Assembly (NCBI GenBank): GCA_021464415.1
Contig: JAKCWG010000423.1
Location: 1 to 64,000, forward strand
Direction of reading: 5' to 3'
Length of the DNA: 64,000 bases
From: Lonicera japonica
Lineage: Eukaryota; Streptophyta; Magnoliopsida; Dipsacales; Caprifoliaceae
Part shown: positions 1-10,260 of the stretch, in pieces
Layout of the letters: each line of letters opens with the position of its first letter
Numbering within the stretch: position 1 is the stretch's first letter
Notes under the pieces: model-generated
The model's database searches: none
The model's input: the letters and a program-made list of their open reading frames with translations, nothing else
Told to the model about the DNA's origin: nothing
Translations under genes and position numbers: made by a program

Positions 1-88
1 AAAGAATGCTGCATGTTTTTAGCAAAGTAAAAATATTAACCACAAAAACTAGAGAAAACCAACTTTCAGAAGAACCTAATAAAATCAC

Positions 89-3000
89 CTCCAACAAAGT
101 CACAAGCCGATGGCCTCAACTCTGGTTCCCTGCGCATTATAATATCTCACATAAATAATACCCAAGATGGAAAGGGAAAATATAATGTTAAATTAGAACT
201 CGTGGCACACTCGTTGCGTTTGGAATATCATATATAGTAATTCCTTGCATCAAGTAGATATTTAAAACACATTAAGCCTACGTGATGGCATTTGGTCAAG
301 TAGTGATAACATGCATTCTTCATATTTAAGGTCATGGGTTCAAATCCTAGTTCACACACTATTTTTATTTCTAAAGCATGAACGGTAATTTCATGATTTC
401 ATATGCATACTAGAAACCGTCCTCCTAATATGTATTGTGAAGTAATACAGTAATAGATAGAGAAAAAAATTACATTAGACAATTCAGTGATAAAGGGTAG
501 ACTATGAATCCACAAGGTACTGATCTATGGCTATCTTTTTAAGGATTCACCATCACATAGAAACGTCATAAACTCTGAAGATGTTGTTTGGTTAGCATGC
601 TCTTTATCATCTAATGTTTGAACATCAAGCACCCCAAGAAAATTTTCATCACAGATTTGAAAACAAAAAGTAAAAAGTAAAAACTTTTTCATGCAACTGG
701 TGTTTTGTGCCATTTATGTTGACTAGAAGTCTAGAACTATAAAAGTGCAAAATGATTGGAGAGTGAGTTAATATATATACTTTTGTAAACATTTCTGCAG
801 AAAATCTTTTGCCTCAACAGAGAGATGCTCGGGGATTGGCGGATGAGACTTTGTCGTTCCAACATGGAAGAGAGCCGCAACCTAAAAGGCACCTGTTGTT
901 AGCATTCAATGGAAGAACGTGCTACAAAAAAATTGAACTCGAAGTTAAAGATATCTGTAGTAGGGAGAACTGAAAGACATTAAAAAAATGGTTTTAAGTG
1001 CGTACCTCTTGGTATTGTTGGCTCCAGGGAGGCTTTCCTGTAGCCATCTCAATTATTGTACATCCAACGCTCCATATATCAGCAGAGCTAGGAGATTATG
1101 AACAGTTAAGTTAATAATATGTACAGTTTTTTAGCCCAAAGTAAATAGAAAATAGATATAGTGGCAAATAATTGAATGCTTCTTAATCTTTAATTTCCCA
1201 AATTTCATCACAAACACAATGGTGTGATGTACCAATGTGGTCCCTGTGCCGAGGATGCAGCACTCAAAGTTAATTATACCAAGTACCCACATTCAAATAA
1301 GGTCAAAAGTGTTTTCTACTCTTTGCCATGCATTAAGTTTTAAGGTAAGCCTTCAGGATGAAGATTTGGTTTTGTATAGGAATCTTATTCCTATTAGGTT
1401 TTATATTGCCCAATTCTTAATTGGCTTTGTATTGTCCAAATACTAGTTGGATTTGTGTTATCCAATTTCTAGTAGGTTTTGGCTTTGTGCAATCCTAGAC
1501 CCATATGATTTATACTCTATAAATAGACCCTTTGTCATAGGTTTTATTCATGAGTTGTGTTGTATTATTTACTAGCTAAATTATAGAGTATATTTGAGAG
1601 ATAATATTGAGAGTTCTAATTGGCGGCTAGGGTTTGCTTTACGCATTGTACTCGGAATTGGTCTTATCAATAATAGCTATCACCTAGTGGATTAGTGGCG
1701 GTTTTGCCGATACCACCTAATTGCTTGCGTGCTTGGTTAGTTGTTTTCTTCTTTAATCTCTTGTTTTTCGTATTGCTTGAATATTAGTGGTGCTTGTTTC
1801 CTTAATTATTGTACGCATAATTATCTGGTCGATCCTACGCTTGTGCTAAGGCTTGTTCTAGCGGTATCTTAACACAACAATTTAGCATCAAAGGAAGATT
1901 TATTCTTTAGGATAATTGTGTGATAGTTAGAGATGTCTACTGTTGATACACCAGAAGGGGGTGCTAAGGCGACAGATACCCCACCTTTGAAAGGAGCGTC
2001 TGCTCCTAAGGTGATGGCTGCGGTCAAATTCGATATAAAGAGATTTGATGAGAAGAAGACAGATTTTGCGATGTTGCTGTGCCAGATATTCGATATCCTT
2101 GTCCAACAAGGTTTGCACAATGCATTGTTGGAGAATAAAGATAAGCCCGATGAGTGAGCCGACACCGATTGAGCTGAGTACGATAGACAAGCAAGTAGTA
2201 CAATTCGTTTACATCTTGCTCCAAACATGATGTACTATGTGATACGTGAAACATTTGCCTCGGTAATTTGGAAGAAGCTCGAGGATCAGTATATGACGAA
2301 TAGTATCGAGAATCGTCTATACTTGAAGATGAAGCTATTCCAGTATGAATTTTCAAGGGGTACATCCATGAACGATCATCTCGACGGGTTCAATAAGATA
2401 ATCTCATATTTGCAGGGTTAGACGTCAAGATTGATGATGAGGATAAGGCGATTTTGCTTCTTAATTCGCTCCCGGAATCCTATGATCATCTAACCACCAC
2501 GTTTATACATGGGAAGGAAAATGTGACCTACGATTTGGTATTGTCGGCCGTCTTGGCTAATGAAAAGCGCTTGAAGGAGAGAGGAGAATCCAACTTAGAT
2601 GCACTATTCACTAGGGGGAGAAGCGATGAGAAAAGCAAGGAAACTGGAGAAGGTCGCGGTCGAAATCTCGGAGACCGACTGATAAGAGTAAAATAATTTG
2701 TCACAAGTACATAAAATCTGGACACGTGTGTCGAGAGTGTCCAAATAAAACCAATGGTAGTGGAGAGAATAAAAGTACGATGGAGAACACGAACGCGGTA
2801 ACGACGCCAAAAGATGAGGACTTCGAGAGTATGTTGGTTGTGACTCCACGGGTTAGCTCTTCGAGTGAATGGATCTTGGATAGCGGGTGTTCGTATCACA
2901 TGTGCCCAAACCGGGAATTGTTCCATACCTTCACCAAGGTTGACGGGGGCAAGGTTTTGATGGGTAACGACCATGCGTGTAAAACGATGGGGATTGGTAC

Positions 3001-6000
3001 GATCCGACTAAAGATGCACGACAGGGTGGTACGTACTCTTGGTGATGTCCGATATGTTCCTGATCTAAAGAAGAATTTGATCTCTTTAGGGGCTCTTGAT
3101 TCCAATGGGTATCGTATAATACTCGAGAGTGGAAACTTGAAAGTTCTCTCCGTGACCATGATTGTGATGCAAGGAAAGAATAAGGGTAATCTCTATTTTC
3201 TTCAAGGATGCACAGTGACTGAGTTTGCTTCGGTTACAACTGAAGAGACTGACACAATAAGGTTATGGCATATGCGATTGGGTCATGCTGGGGAGAAGGT
3301 TATGACAGTGTTAAGCAAGCAAGGGCTACTTGAAGGTGCGAAAAGCTGCAAACTGAAGTTTTGTGAACATTGTGTGCTTGAGAAACAAACTCGAGTAAAG
3401 TTTTGGACGGCGGTACATTGCACGAAAGGAGCACTTGATTATGTGCACACGGACGTCTGAGGGCCGACAAATACTCAATCCTTAGATGGAAATCGTTACT
3501 TTGTAACTTTTGTTGATGATTACTCAAGCAGAACTTGGGTCTATCTCATGAAGCATAAGAACCAGGTTTTTGATGTGTTCTTAAAGTGGAAGACGATGGT
3601 TGAGAACCAGATTGGTAGAAAAGTTAGAGTGCTCAAGTCAGATAACGGCAGGAAGTACACTTGCGATCCTTTTAAGGATTTCTGCCAACGGGAAGGTATC
3701 GTTCGCCACTTCACGGTTAAAGATACACCTCAACAGAATGGGATAGCGGAAAGGATGAATCGTACACTCCTTGAAAAGGTGCGGTGTATGCTTTCCAATG
3801 CCAATTTGGATAAGCGGTTTTGGGCCGAAGCCTTATCTTACGCTACGTTCTTGGTTAATCGTTTGCCATGCTCGGGAGTGGAATACAAAACACCTATAGA
3901 GGTGTGGACCGGATCTCATGTTAATTACAACATCCATGTTTTTGGCTGTCCAGCTTATTATCATGTTCAGGATGAGAAAATTCAATGTTCTAAAAATCGT
4001 GAATCGGAAATCGATCGGCGAGGTGGGGAGTGGGGATTTTTCATTTTATCGGGGATTTATCAGGGATAAATCGGAAAAAATCAGATATGCACTGTTCACC
4101 ATATAAATAATATTTTCAATAATATATTATATAACAATAATACAATATACTAAATAAAACATAATTGTAAGGGTAGCAAAATAGATATTAATAGATTAAG
4201 GTGTAAAGTGTTAAATAAAAATAATTAAGGGGGTGTTTCGTAATTTCTTAAAATAAAATAATATAAGAAAAAATCTCATCCTCAGTCGGTCATTTTCGTT
4301 CCCTTCTCTCTCTCTATCTCTATCTCTTCGTTCCCCCTCTCGTCGACTCTTCGTTCGATGATTTCTCTCTCTCTCTCTCTCTCTCTATCTCTTCGTTCCC
4401 CCTCTCTCTTCAACTCTTCGTTCAATGATTAACTATTACGCTTGTTGTGTCCTTAATTCCTTGTCGAAACAGAGCAGCAGAGAGACTGAGAGGAACGGCG
4501 AGTGAGAGATAGAGAGAGGTACATCGAGGTTGAGGTCGAGGAACGGCGAGCTCGACCGTCGAGTGAGAGAGAGAGAGGAACGGCGAAGAGTGAGAGTGAG
4601 AGATAGAGAGAGGAACGGCGAGGTCGAGTGTGTGAGAGTCGTCGAGTGAGGAAGAGAACGAATAGGGTTTGGCCGTTTGGGATAGAAAACGTTGTCGTTT
4701 AATTTGGGAACGTTAAAAAAAACTTTCAATTTATCGCCGATTTGATTTATCGCGATTTATCGACGATAAATTGCCGATTTCTCCACAGCCGATATTTTGA
4801 ACCGATCTTGCATAATCCGATCGGCACCTTGCCGATTTCCGATAAATCGCCGATTTATTGCCGACAAAAACCGGTTTTTAGAACACTGAGAAAATTTATC
4901 CTAAGGCTCGTAAGGCAATATTCTTAGGCTCTTGTGATGGGGTCAAAGGTTACAAATTGTGGTGTCTTCAAAGCAAGAATATCATAATTAGTAGGGATGT
5001 GACGTTTGACGAGGCATTTATACTCAAGACGATCTCGTCAACAAACGGTAGTTCTCCAATCCCGATTGAAAAGAAGAACAAGGCAAGCAAAATAGTGGTG
5101 GAAACAGAAGTGACTACTCCAGTTAATACTCAAGTTACGGATTCGGTGGATGAGTCCAACAAGAAAAAGACGACTCCCGGCGAGGATTCAGAGATTCTGA
5201 CAGTGGAATATGGTCAACAACAAACAATACTGTCTTTGGCTAGTGGAAGGGAGCCTAGGGCTCGACGAGCACCGGTTTGATATGAGTATGAAGATCATAG
5301 TGTAGTGCATTGGGGTCTTGTGGAACATTGCCAAGGTGGAAAATTGAAGATTTTGCTCTATATAGGAATCTTATTCTTATTAGGTTTTATATTGTCCAAT
5401 TCTTAATTGACTTTATATTGTCCAAATCCTAGTTGGATTTATATTATCTAATTTCTAGTAGGTTTTGGCTTTGTGCAATCCTAGACCCATAAGATTTATA
5501 CTCTATAAATAGACCCTTTGTCATAGGTTTTATTCATGAGTTGTGTTGTATTATTGGAGTTAGAATACTGGGTTACCGCGAAGCTGCCTACGCTACCTTT
5601 CTATTGAGTCTAAACATATCTTCAATGTCTTAAATCAAATAATTGAAGCACACATTGTAGTCTTTTAGATAATGGTATATTTAAAATTTTAAATATTGCA
5701 ACTCAGATAGCATGCAATCACCAATATGGATAAGGAAACAATGGTTGTGCTTACAAGTTATGACCAGTCTGGAGTATGACTTCAGGAGCCATCCAATACG
5801 GGGTACCCTTCATGGACTTGGCACCTGAAACAGTAGCCTAGAGTAACCCAATATCAATTACACAGGATATTCAACCAAAGAGGGGTGGAGCCAAAAATTT
5901 GGTTATGTAGGTGGGGGAGGTTTCGCGAAATTAGTATTACTACAATTTATTTTCGAAACTTAAAGGGGGACAAAATAGCTAATATATGTATACTTTTTAA

Positions 6001-9000
6001 TTGTGTGAGCACGATTTAACACTAAAATAGCAAGTTTTCAAAATTAAAGGGGGGCAATTGCCCCCCTACCCTCCTTAGATACACATCCCCCTGCCAATGC
6101 AACCAAAGGTTGTTTTACGTGATGAAATAGATCCCCAGATAAATTGGAAGTGAATGAGCAGCATACCAGTTCAACAACTTGTTTGGATGCACCAAAATCA
6201 GCAAGTTTAATGCATCCTTTGTTATCAACAAGGATGTTTGCTCCCTAAACATAGATGAAAAATACATATTATTGCTCAAATGTTAAAAGGTAAAACATGG
6301 AGTTAGTAGAGAAAAAGGTACCTTGATGTCCCTGTGCATTATGCCATTCTTGTGAAGATAATCAAGACCCAACATCAATTGTTTTGTGTACATTCTTATA
6401 ACCTGCTTAACAGAATAATAGGTTAAATAGACAAGCAGTTCAAACACCAATGTAATGCAAATTGGAAAATAAACTTACAGCCTCAGGGAAAGATCCAAAT
6501 TTCCCTAACAGTGATGATATTGATCCCCCAGGAACAAATTCCAACAGAATATTTAAAGTTTCCTCCTCTCGCACAGTTCCTAAATATCTCTGAAGAACCA
6601 ATAAGAATGATGGATACAGTTGGAGACATTCCATAATCCCAACTTCATTAGAAAGAACATTAGACTGCGATACTTACAACAATGTTTGGATGAGAAAGAT
6701 TCTTAAGAAGCTTAACTTCTTCCTCAAGCTCCCTAACGTGAGCCTACTTACAGCAAATTAAAAACAATGTAAACTCAGTCAAGACCCAAGACAAAAAATA
6801 TTTAAAGAATTGCAAGAAATGAAAACAAGAAATAAATGAACAGCTAACCCTAAATATCCCAATAGTCAGTACGTGATTATAATTTAGCCACTGATGAAAT
6901 GAATGTAAAAGAGACAAAACATACAATGCCTAAGATCATAATTATTAATTAGAACCCTTTTCTATTTCCTTAGTTCTGCAAACAATCATAAGTTAGAGAG
7001 ACAAACTTACAACAATAATGCAATGGTTGAAATTAGACTGGCAATTGATGACTGAAATGAGTTTCTAATAATGATGAACAGGTATATTCCAATATTGAAT
7101 TTCATTGACGTGGTATAGGCATTCGACACAGTCAAACAGATATAAGTTAAAAGCTAAAAATGCAGCAATAAAATTAGAGGAAACGGAAAAAGCACAGGAT
7201 AATAATAAGAAAGGCCGAAAGGGGCAGTGGCCATATGATCATTTTGAAGTAGATGCTCATCCCTAACCTTTGCTTTCTCCTTGGAAGCACTGTTTGCAGC
7301 AACCAAAACCTAAAACATAGAATACCAAAAATACAATTAATTACCAATAAACAACTCCAAGTAATACGAAAGTGGTGTTTGTTTTTACCTCTTAATGCTA
7401 AATAGATTTCCCTTTTAATGCTAAATAGATTTCCATTCTGCATTAAGAGGTAGAAAAAGGTGTTTGTTTTCTTGCCTTTTAGCCTGAATTGGGTTAAATG
7501 TCAGCATTCACTGTTAGGAAGCGAGTCATGTGCTGAATACTTAATTTAACTTCAATGAAATTGTATTCCCATCAGTACCCTAATCTTGTTATTCATCAGC
7601 TATTGATATATATATATATATATATGGGAAAGTTCAAGCTATACCAGTGTAAGATTAAGAACTTTTACACCCATCCATAACTTTTTCCCATATTCATAAT
7701 ATATAATTCCTAAGCTATTTTTATTGTGTGTATCAAGCATGCAAAGTTTCAAACCAATCCAATATTTGTAACCATATAATCACTATACTTGCTTTTACTT
7801 ATTTTTTATAAGGTTTATAATTCAATATAACATGATTATGATGAGTGACTTATGCATCTCCTATTACTTTAATTATTTGAACGCATGGTGTAACTTGAAA
7901 CCTCCCCACACATACATATAAATATATATACACAGTATAATAAGAGTGAGGTTTCGGACAAAAGAATTTGGGTGGGGCATCCGTCAGGGGAATTTTCTTG
8001 CAAAGCCTTCTTTGAATTTCTTTCATACCCTCCTTCATTCTCCACCTTCTCTCAGTTCAGTGTCATTTGGAAAGGAGGAATTCCAACCAAGATCAAAGTG
8101 TTTGCATGGCTAGCCTCTTTGGGGAAGGTGAGTACGTGTGACATGGTTCAAGTTAGGAGGCCTTTTATGTCTCTCTCGCCATCATGCTGTGCATTGTGCA
8201 GGAAGGAAAATGAGAGTATTGATCATATTTTGCTTCATTGTTAGTTTGTTAAGTATATTTGGTCAAAGGTGCTAGAATTGTTTGGTTTGATGGGAGTTTT
8301 TCCTAAGAAATGGAGTGATTTCCTCGTTATTAAATGGTATTTAAAGCAAAATAGTAGGAAAATCAAGCAGTTGTGGCAATTCTCTATTATAGCTATAGCA
8401 TGGCTAATCTGGTCTAAACACAACCAGAGGATATTTGAAGATAGTAGCAGTGATCCGTCGCATATTTGGGAATTTTCTTGTTTTCTGGTTGGGCAGTGGG
8501 CAAAAGCCTCGGGGAGTTCTGATTTTTTAGATTGTTCTTTGTTCTCTTTAGATTGTTTTAGTGTTGTAGGGGGTTGAATGATCTGTTTGTTTGGTTACTA
8601 GGCGGCTAGTGTTTGTTCTTGTTCAGGTTGTTAGAGCTTTCAGTGGATGTCTTATTCTCTGTCCTCTAACTATCCCGTTGATGTAGTGGTATTTTCCTTT
8701 TGGTTTATTAATACAGTTTCTGTTTCCTATCAAAAAATAATAATAGTAATAAGGGTAGAATTGACAAAATGTCATTATTCTGCATTGAGAAGAGCCAAAT
8801 ATAAATCAAACTTATTTTTCAGAGATCCATTCAGTATAAAATTGTTAACATAATCTATTCACCATTCAGCATAACATATAAATGTCATCCATTTAGTATT
8901 CAGAGCTAAACATAAATCCAACTCAACTTTTAGAGATTCCATTCATCATAAAACTGTAAATATCATATATTCAAAGCCAAATACAAATTAAACTCACTTT

Positions 9001-9427
9001 TTTGAGATTCCGTTCAGCATAAAATTATAAATAAAATATATAAAGCATTCAGAGCCAAATAAAATCAAACACATTTTTTAGAGATTCCGTTCAGCATTAA
9101 GCATTCAATGTGCAGCATTCGATACTCAGCGATCAAAGGCTAAAAAAACAAACAACCCTAGAAATCAACCTGTTTAACGGCGAGAAGCTCTCCGGAATCG
9201 AGATTCATGCCCATATAAACATGGCCAAATGCACCACAGCCGATCAATTCGCCTCTCCGCCACCGGATTGGCGGCGCCGGAGGAGCATTATCTTTGGCCG
9301 GCGGTGGCGACGCCCTGGAGGAGAACACTCTGGATTTGCGGATGCAAGTACTGATCTTGTCTGCTAGGGTTTCGTCGCCATTCCCGTACACCAGTGATCG
9401 CCGAACTGATCCGAATATCTCCTGCAT
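89..9427 (-). CDS. ANP: MAPKKK of the ANP/NPK1 type (kinase domain, 3' part outside window)
   Basis: Serine/threonine MAP kinase kinase kinase; family members phosphorylate MAPKKs in the cytokinesis and stress cascade. Minus-strand exons: 9427-9170, 7309-7268, 6743-6678, 6589-6479, 6402-6322, 6244-6167, 5837-5755, 1087-1006, 881-781, 129-89. All junctions are GT-AG and stay in phase (301 codons through exon 9 plus one base of exon 10). The start [13 protein letters not shown] matches the ANP/NPK1 N-terminus. The glycine-rich loop IGCGAFGHV (about 62-70), lysine in AVKQ (K85), HRD (182-184), DFG (202-204) and GTPYWMAPE are all present, so the kinase looks catalytically intact. Exon 10 reads [13 protein letters not shown] where relatives have a motif ending ASELL; its 3' boundary is the least certain. 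The regulatory C-terminus is beyond the left edge. Intron 7 (1088-5754) is inflated by a retrotransposon, and introns 1 and 6 hold other elements, but no exon is damaged. Confidence 0.9.
130..780. other. MAPKKK intron 9, with a tRNA-like B-box segment
   Basis: Intronic DNA between exons 9 and 10. Around 325-350 a box-B-like GGTTCAAATCC follows a weak box-A-like stretch near 285-305, as in tRNA-derived SINEs. No tail or target duplication was found, so a SINE remnant is only a suggestion. The 60-codon minus frame at 531-713 lies within this intron and is not coding. Confidence 0.3.
1359..1879 (+). repeat. 5' LTR of intronic copia element
   Basis: Starts TGAAGATTT and ends ACAACA; its first 200 bp recur at 5345-5556. 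A TATA-like TCTATAAATAG lies near 1516-1526 in the LTR and again in the 3' copy. It is followed at 1881-1893 by TTTAGCATCAAAG, a degenerate match to the initiator-Met tRNA primer site usual for copia elements. Confidence 0.8.
1933..5280 (+). pseudogene. Broken copia gag-pol (RT/RNase H deleted)
   Basis: Pieces in order: gag N-terminus (1933-2157), UBN2-type gag (2227-2696, with stops and shifts), a degenerate zinc knuckle with CRECPNK (about 2700-2750), aspartic protease DSGCSYHM (near 2877-2900), GAG-pre-integrase LWHMRLGHA (3263-3290) with the integrase HHCC finger, and the integrase core with [15 protein letters not shown] and the FWAEA region (3548-3960). After the hAT insertion the integrase tail continues with [17 protein letters not shown] (about 4905-4960) and a linker to 5280. 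No RT or RNase H is present. Confidence 0.85.
3983..4888. mobile_element. Non-autonomous hAT foldback element inside the copia element
   Basis: The 906-bp insertion has inverted ends CAATGTTCTAAAAA (left) and, on the other strand, CAGTGTTCTAAAAA (right). It is flanked by the perfect 8-bp direct repeat AGAAAATT (3975-3982 and 4889-4896). TIRs beginning CA(A/G)TG with 8-bp duplications are the hAT signature. Inside, a CT-rich arm (about 4300-4415, with TTCGTTCCC) is mirrored by a GA-rich arm (about 4480-4650, with GGAACG), so the element can fold on itself. It interrupts the copia integrase frame and has no transposase. Confidence 0.88.
5345..5556 (+). repeat. Truncated 3' LTR of intronic copia element
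   Basis: Matches the first ~210 bp of the 5' LTR with scattered substitutions and stops abruptly at GTTGTATTATT; the remaining ~310 bp of the LTR is deleted. Confidence 0.8.
5881..6100. mobile_element. Small hAT-like element in MAPKKK intron 6
   Basis: A 220-bp insertion flanked by the 8-bp direct repeat AACCAAAG (5873-5880 and 6101-6108). It contains a GGGGGGCAATTGCCCCCC palindrome (about 6049-6066) typical of plant hAT MITEs. The ends (AGGGGTGGAGCC and CCCTGCCAATGC) are poor inverted matches. No coding capacity. Confidence 0.6.
7948..8746 (+). mobile_element. 5'-truncated LINE (ORF2 C-terminus with zf-RVT domain)
   Basis: The frame 7972-8577 has one stop, at 8242. It encodes the tail of a plant L1 ORF2: the [11 protein letters not shown] region, then the zinc-binding [18 protein letters not shown], then a conserved [12 protein letters not shown] stretch. 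It ends in an A-rich tail (8731-8746). Near-perfect 10-bp target duplications flank it: TAATAAGAGT (7938-7947) and TAATAAGGGT (8747-8756). It lies antisense to the host gene, in intron 1. Confidence 0.85.
8790..9115. repeat. Degenerate tandem repeat, ~100-bp unit
   Basis: Three to four diverged copies of a unit with AGAGATTCCGTTCAGCATAA followed by an AT-rich stretch and CAGAGCCAAATA. Intronic, no coding potential. Confidence 0.6.
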
Positions 9428-9720
9428 TTCCGGCTGTAGTTGATTTGTGTGCAGTGGAAATGGAATTCTAGGGTTTAAGTCTGAGTGTTGAAGCGAGAGA
9501 GTAAGCGATTGCGATGTCTATGAGATTCATCTGGTTTCACAGTAGAGGGAGAATGAAGGATTTTTTTGGGTTTCGGAGTGAAGCAATGGAGAGGGAGAGT
9601 GGGGGGTGGTGGGGTGGGGGGAGGGGAGGGGAGGGAAAAAGTGAGAAAATGTTTTCAAATAATATAATCAATCCTTTTGTGGAAAAAAAAAAATATTTAT
9701 GACAAACTAATTAGAGTGTT
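9428..9720 (-). promoter_or_regulatory. MAPKKK 5' flank with G/C-skewed tract
   Basis: Sequence directly upstream of the MAPKKK start. It contains a nearly pure G/A run (about 9597-9640) on the plus strand, so the gene's own strand reads C/T-rich, as many plant leaders do. No clear TATA box is visible. Confidence 0.35.
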
Positions 9721-9802
9721 TCTAACTATATTTTTGTACTCATGTTATGTCTGTGCAATATAAATATATAAATAATTTAAGTAAAAAATATTTATAAAGT
9801 AT

Positions 9803-10260
9803 GAGCATTTGCAACAGTGACGTAAAAATTGAATCTTAAATCATACGTATCAATTCATTTTTATAATAACAAAAAAAATATCTTGAAATTTTGAAATAAC
9901 CAATAAAATTATATAGTTTGTTAACTATCAATTTAAACAATTTATTATTTATTTATTTTTTTTTGAATTTTTTTCATAAATATTTTTATAGTCACAATGG
10001 ATCTTGATTTATTTGTATGTATTGGTGAGTATATTTCAAATATATATATTTTTATTAAAATTCATATTTTACATTTTAAGTTATTACATTTTCAAATTTT
10101 ATTTAAAAATTGAAGAGAGAAAGTTGACGTACCGTTATAAAAGGGGAGTGTATTTTACCCAACCACTTTAAAAGACTGATGGTGATAAAAAAAAATTAAA
10201 ATTATAAGTTAGTGTAAATTTTACACAAAATAAAAATATAAAAAACTGCTTGAGATGCTC
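9803..10260. mobile_element. Probable MITE with GAGCAT ends
   Basis: GAGCATTTGCAACAGT at the left is inverted as ACTGCTTGAGATGCTC at the right (about 10245-10260). The interior is AT-rich and non-coding. The target duplication is not clear. Confidence 0.45.

Larger units (their letters stand above)
1359..5556 (+). mobile_element. Decayed Ty1/copia retrotransposon in MAPKKK intron 7
   Basis: Opposite in orientation to the host gene. Order: 5' LTR (1359-1879), primer-binding site, gag, zinc knuckle, protease, integrase, hAT insertion (3983-4888), a short post-integrase segment (4905-5280), then a truncated 3' LTR (5345-5556). Reverse transcriptase and RNase H are missing: the frame passes from the linker after integrase almost directly to the polypurine tract (AAGGTGGAAAAT, near 5332-5343). 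The reading frame is broken several times. No target duplication can be checked because the right LTR is truncated. The internal deletion and stops make it non-autonomous. Confidence 0.88.
7374..9158. repeat. Possible compound TIR element filling MAPKKK intron 1
   Basis: GGTGTTTGTTTTT at the left (7374) is inverted as AAAAAACAAACAACC at the right end (about 9158). Near the left end ACCTCTTAATGC and GCATTAAGAGGT form a short hairpin (about 7388-7452). The span contains the LINE at 7948-8746 and a run of ~100-bp repeats. No matching target duplication was found, so the boundaries are tentative. Confidence 0.3.

Noticed and set aside
271..350. Functional tRNA gene
   Set aside because: Only a box-B-like motif is present; no cloverleaf or acceptor stem can be drawn, at best a SINE relic.
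531..713. 60-codon minus-strand frame in the MAPKKK region
   Set aside because: Lies inside intron 9; the kinase sequence joins perfectly from 781 to 129 without it.
1869..2365. Minus-strand frames over the copia gag
   Set aside because: Antisense shadows of gag; no homology of their own.
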